This document shows positions 6,889 to 8,604 of a DNA stretch of 8,604 nucleotides, piece by piece. The notes beneath the pieces are model-generated. The model searched no databases. It saw nothing but the letters and a program-made list of their open reading frames with translations, and was not told the DNA's origin. Every line of letters begins with the position of its first letter. Positions within the stretch are counted from its first letter, which is position 1. The stretch is from Gammaproteobacteria bacterium (GTDB taxonomy: Bacteria; Pseudomonadota; Gammaproteobacteria; SZUA-152): contig JAUWVK010000059.1 in assembly GCA_030617485.1 (NCBI GenBank), positions 1 to 8,604 of the forward strand, written 5' to 3'. A program made the translations under genes and the position numbers.

Positions 6889-6964
6889 TTCTGCGCGACC
6901 ATGCAAACTACCTGCTGTGCAAAGAGTCGTCTAAAGACACCCAATGTAAGAATGATAGACGACC

Positions 6965-7645
6965 ATGCTCGGCGGATGTTACGCGGTCACATTATGGAAA
7001 ACAGATTTTAAGAACAATAAACCAAGGAAACACGCATTGGCCAAGCCTTCCCTGCCAAAAGATGACGAGCTAATACCTAAGCTACTTGCTAAAGACGAAG
7101 TTGCCTATAACCAGGTTGTAACCGCTTATCATGGGCTAATGGTGCACTTCGCCAGAGCGATTGTTGGCGAGGCAATTGCCGATGAGGTCGCCCAGGAAAC
7201 GTGGGTAGCTGTTCTCAGAGCGTTACCCAAGTTTCAGCGCCGCTCAAGCCTCAAAACCTGGATATTACGCATTGTTAGCAATACGGCTAAAAGCCGCCTG
7301 CGACACGAGTCCCGCACGGTAAGCCTGGATGACAATTTTGATCAGCCCATTGTCGATCCCTCACGTTTTAAGCCTAATGCCCACTGGGCTAATCCACCCA
7401 AAATGTGGCACGCAGACACACCCGATGCGCTACTGGCAAGCACGGAATTACGGTCCTGCATCGACAAAGCACTGGATGCTTTACCCCCCATGCAACGTGC
7501 TGCAGTCGCCTTGCGTGATATGCAGGGAATGGATATGGAAACAATTTGTAATATTTTGGAGATATCGGAATCTAATGGCAGAGTTTTGCTCCATCGTGGC
7601 CGCAGCAGTGTGCAGATGGCCATTGAGGAGCACGAAAAGAGATGA
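6965..7645 (+). CDS. ECF-type RNA polymerase sigma factor
   Basis: Directs RNA polymerase to a small stress- or signal-dependent set of promoters. Only sigma regions 2 and 4 are present. Region 2, about 38-113: DEVAQETWVAVLRALPKF (73-90; the core-binding/-10 region) and SLKTWILRIVSNTAKSRLR (95-113). Region 4, about 160-216: LPPMQRAAVALRDMQGMDMETI then the helix-turn-helix ending SESNGRVLLHRGR. The usual recognition helix reads SNVRVLLHRAR, so V to G and A to G changes are present. Start uncertain: the ATG at 6965 has no good ribosome site and adds an unusual basic N-terminus, while an in-frame TTG at 7037 has AAGGA (7024-7028) 8 nt before it and gives an N-terminus (AKPSLPKDDELI...) typical of ECFs. 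The next gene overlaps its stop by 4 bp and encodes a zinc-finger protein, the usual anti-sigma arrangement. Targets unknown. Confidence 0.88.
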   Translation: MLGGCYAVTLWKTDFKNNKPRKHALAKPSLPKDDELIPKLLAKDEVAYNQVVTAYHGLMVHFARAIVGEAIADEVAQETWVAVLRALPKFQRRSSLKTWILRIVSNTAKSRLRHESRTVSLDDNFDQPIVDPSRFKPNAHWANPPKMWHADTPDALLASTELRSCIDKALDALPPMQRAAVALRDMQGMDMETICNILEISESNGRVLLHRGRSSVQMAIEEHEKR

Positions 7646-7899
7646 GTGGAATGCCGAGCTGTAAAGACATAACCAAACAATCCAGTGATTACCTGGATAA
7701 AAACCTGACGTTCTTTCAACGACTGGGCTTTAAAATGCACATCTTTATGTGCATCAACTGCAAACGATATGTTTCACAGCTAAAACTCACCATCGCCACC
7801 ATTGGTAAAATAGAAAGTGCTACCCCTCAGCCCGTGGACGAGCAACACGTTCATGATATTGTCGAAAAGCTAAAGCAGGATACTGCAAACAAAGACTAA
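7642..7899 (+). CDS. Small zf-HC2-type putative anti-sigma factor
   Basis: 85 aa, overlapping the ECF sigma gene in the arrangement ATGA (start 7642, sigma stop 7643-7645), which implies translational coupling and a one-to-one partnership. C7 and the motif H33-IFM-C37-IN-C40 form the H-x3-C-x2-C zinc site of ZAS/zf-HC2 anti-sigma factors. The helix before it (SDYLDKNLTFFQRLGFKMH) also follows the family pattern. No transmembrane segment follows, so it should be cytoplasmic and could sense zinc, thiol or oxidative state directly, as soluble ZAS proteins can. A second ATG at 7651 is possible and leaves all motifs intact. That it inhibits this sigma factor is inference from gene pairing. Confidence 0.78.
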   Translation: MSGMPSCKDITKQSSDYLDKNLTFFQRLGFKMHIFMCINCKRYVSQLKLTIATIGKIESATPQPVDEQHVHDIVEKLKQDTANKD

Positions 7900-8099
7900 C
7901 CTCGTTATTTCCACAATCTGGCCTGTATTCTTTCTGCTGGATTTCTTTCTCTGAATAACCATCAAACACAAATAGTCTCACTGATTAGCTAGCGATATGA
8001 TCAATGCTGGTGGTACACTTTTCGGCGAAAAGAGTGTGGTAATACCCTTCAACATTAGAATGGCACTTTCAGTCGATTGCTTTGACTAGCAAAGATAAT
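7900..8099. other. Intergenic region between the anti-sigma gene and tRNA-Ala, with a hairpin
   Basis: About 200 bp with no convincing gene. The one clear structure is a hairpin at 8015-8037: CTTTTC (8018-8023), triloop GGC, GAAAAG (8027-8032), extended by ACA/TGT after a 2-nt bulge. It may end the sigma/anti-sigma transcript, but it has no T-run. A promoter for the tRNA must lie here; GATAAT at 8093-8098 is too close to the tRNA start to serve. Confidence 0.4.
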
Positions 8100-8175
<76 letters not shown>

Positions 8176-8224
8176 GCATCACATTCATTTTGATTAGTTA
8201 ATCAGGTAGGTAAAAACTTAATTA

Positions 8225-8263
8225 GCCCCGGTAGCTCAGCTGGATAGAGCGCACCCCTCCTAA
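8225..8263 (+). pseudogene. 5' half of a tRNA-Arg(CCT), cut at the end of the anticodon loop
   Basis: Reading 5' to 3': acceptor strand GCCCCGG (8225-8231), TA, D-arm GCTC-AGCTGGATA-GAGC (8234-8250), G, anticodon stem strand CACCC (8252-8256), loop CTCCTAA (8257-8263) with anticodon CCT. That is the exact 39 nt of a tRNA up to position 38. The next bases are ATAGTTG instead of the required GGGTG, and no matching 3' half (T-arm, CCGGGGC) follows on this strand in the window. It cannot give a working tRNA alone. It is similar to, but clearly different from, the complete tRNA-Arg(CCT) on the other strand at 8354-8430, differing in the acceptor, D- and anticodon stems. Read as the host gene interrupted by an integrative element. 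Confidence 0.85.
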
Positions 8264-8280
8264 ATAGTTGCTTAAACTAT
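8264..8280. repeat. Inverted repeat at the tRNA break point
   Basis: ATAGTT (8264-8269), GCTTA, AACTAT (8275-8280): a perfect 6-bp dyad that starts at the very first base after the broken anticodon loop. The location suits a recombinase core- or accessory-binding site of an att junction; this is inference. Confidence 0.45.
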
Positions 8281-8319
8281 AACACATTGATTATATTGGT
8301 ATTATTTACAATGATAGCT

Positions 8320-8337
8320 TGCAAAGTCGTGCAAAGT
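8320..8337 (+). repeat. Tandem direct repeat TGCAAAGT, 10-bp period
   Basis: TGCAAAGT occurs at 8320-8327 and again at 8330-8337, one helical turn apart, in the AT-rich segment between the tRNA half and the complete tRNA. Paired short direct repeats like this are typical arm-type integrase or excisionase sites near att cores. Equally they could be chance in AT-rich DNA. Confidence 0.45.
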
Positions 8338-8353
8338 TTTAAGAGTTTTAAAG

Positions 8354-8430
8354 TGGTGTCCCCGAGCCGATTCGAACGGCTGACATCCTCCTTAGGAGGG
8401 AGGCACTCTATCCAGCTGAGTTACGGGGAC
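8354..8430 (-). tRNA. tRNA-Arg(CCT), complete, element-borne in the proposed model
   Basis: 77 nt on the minus strand with encoded CCA. Acceptor GTCCCCG/CGGGGAC, D-stem ACTC/GAGT, anticodon stem CCTCC/GGAGG around loop CTCCTAA, T-arm AGCCG-TTCGAAT-CGGCT; every stem pairs perfectly. Anticodon CCT (8394-8396 on the plus strand) reads AGG. It points away from the recombinase gene, its 5' end 80 bp from the recombinase stop codon. It forms an imperfect inverted repeat with the broken copy at 8225-8263, most similar over the D-loop and anticodon loop. The stem differences show it is not a simple recent duplicate of the broken gene. Confidence 0.95.
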
Positions 8431-8439
8431 ATGCGTCGA

Positions 8440-8448
8440 ATTTTAGCA
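8440..8448 (-). promoter_or_regulatory. Candidate extended -10 promoter for tRNA-Arg
   Basis: On the minus strand TGC-TAAAAT (8448 to 8440) is an extended -10, ending 9 bp before the tRNA 5' end, so transcripts would begin at or just ahead of the mature tRNA. A consensus -35 at 16-17 bp is not present, as allowed for extended -10 promoters. If real, the tRNA carries its own promoter and does not depend on the recombinase gene. Confidence 0.4.
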
Positions 8449-8510
8449 TTTTAACTAAATCCCAACTAGGAGCAGCTATTTCTGTTTAACTACTTCCAAC
8501 TACCCATAAG

Positions 8511-8604
8511 CTAAATGCTCACTACCTCAACTGCATTAGCAAGCTTTACGTCATTTACATCTATGTATTTTAGGGTGTTTGATACATGGCTGTGTCTGGC
8601 AAGC
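8511..8604 (-). CDS. Tyrosine recombinase (site-specific integrase), C-terminal 30 residues only
   Basis: The gene enters from the right edge and ends at TAG (8511-8513). The 30 visible residues hold the end of the catalytic domain: R-H-S-H-V-S-N-T-L-K-Y-I-D-V-N-D, then a helix ending VEVVSI. The His (codon 8592-8594) and the Tyr nucleophile (codon 8565-8567) are 9 residues apart, the spacing of the family motif GHSS...TT..Y; the usual Gly before His is Arg here. KYIDVND...NAVE is a common ending of phage- and island-type integrases. Everything upstream, including the two catalytic arginines, lies outside the window, so integrity cannot be judged. Its 3' end faces the complete tRNA-Arg. Confidence 0.75.
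   Translation of the reverse strand, partial: LARHSHVSNTLKYIDVNDVKLANAVEVVSI

Larger units (their letters stand above)
8264..8604. mobile_element. Proposed left end of an integrative element inserted in tRNA-Arg(CCT)
   Basis: Begins where the plus-strand tRNA-Arg breaks off and continues past the right edge. Contents: AT-rich left end with short repeats, a complete minus-strand tRNA-Arg(CCT), then the C-terminal end of a tyrosine recombinase, also on the minus strand. An integrase close to a broken tRNA is the standard mark of an integrated genomic island or prophage end. The far boundary, which should carry the missing tRNA 3' half, is not in the window, so the extent and type of element are unknown. 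Confidence 0.6.

Noticed and set aside
6903..6935. ECF-type autoregulatory promoter (CAAACT ... CGTCTA) before the sigma gene
   Set aside because: Spacing is about 18-19 bp and the -35 lacks GGAAC; no second copy before arsS to support it.
7997..8089. 30-aa frame before tRNA-Ala
   Set aside because: No ribosome site, spans the hairpin, no similarity to a known peptide.
8225..8430. Group I intron in tRNA-Arg(CCT), as known in some bacteria, explaining the break in the anticodon loop
   Set aside because: No 3' tRNA half follows on the plus strand within the window, no guide sequence pairing with the exon end is visible, and an opposite-strand tRNA plus recombinase lie where the intron core should be.

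Overview
The window looks like a piece of a gammaproteobacterial chromosome. It is moderately AT-rich, and the organism is flagellated and probably aquatic. This assignment rests on the flagellar genes (FlgM, a YcgR-type PilZ protein, CheR), on two promoters matching the enterobacterial-type sigma-28 consensus with its N11 spacing, and on tRNA genes with encoded CCA. No gene here fixes the genus.

Layout. (1) 1-519, minus strand: N-terminal 173 codons of a family-5 (UdgB-type) uracil-DNA glycosylase, running off the left edge. (2) 687-4036: a loose motility block. It holds a secreted lipoprotein of unknown function behind a good sigma-28 promoter, a CheR methyltransferase facing it, the anti-sigma-28 factor FlgM behind a near-consensus sigma-28 promoter, and a YcgR-like c-di-GMP flagellar brake. 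FlgN, FlgA and CheV, the usual neighbours of flgM and cheR, are absent. (3) 4084-6726, minus strand: three arsenosugar-biosynthesis genes in the order arsS, TIGR04283-type glycosyltransferase, TIGR04282/DUF2064-type transferase. A ~197-bp MITE-like element sits between arsS and the transferases, and its terminal repeat supplies the arsS stop codon. No arsM is visible. (4) 6965-7899, plus strand: an ECF sigma factor and a small soluble zinc-finger (zf-HC2) anti-sigma-like protein, overlapping by 4 bp and divergent from arsS. (5) 8100-8604: tRNA-Ala(CGC), then a tRNA-Arg(CCT) cut exactly at the 3' end of its anticodon loop, then ~90 bp of AT-rich DNA with small repeats, then a complete and different tRNA-Arg(CCT) on the opposite strand, then the C-terminal end of a tyrosine recombinase at the right edge.

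How the parts work together. The flagellar block fits the classic checkpoint: FlgM holds sigma-28 (FliA) until hook completion and is itself made from a sigma-28 promoter. The lipoprotein at 782 appears to belong to the same late-gene regulon, which is new information about an otherwise uncharacterised protein. ArsS makes a dimethylarsinoyl-adenosine from methylated arsenic and SAM, and the two transferases are the family's usual partners. The divergent ECF/anti-sigma pair may or may not control them.

The most interesting part is the right end. The simplest reading is that an integrative element entered a host tRNA-Arg(CCT) gene at the anticodon loop, destroyed it instead of rebuilding it, and brought its own complete tRNA-Arg(CCT) beside its integrase as a replacement. 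The other element end lies outside the window, so this stays a hypothesis.
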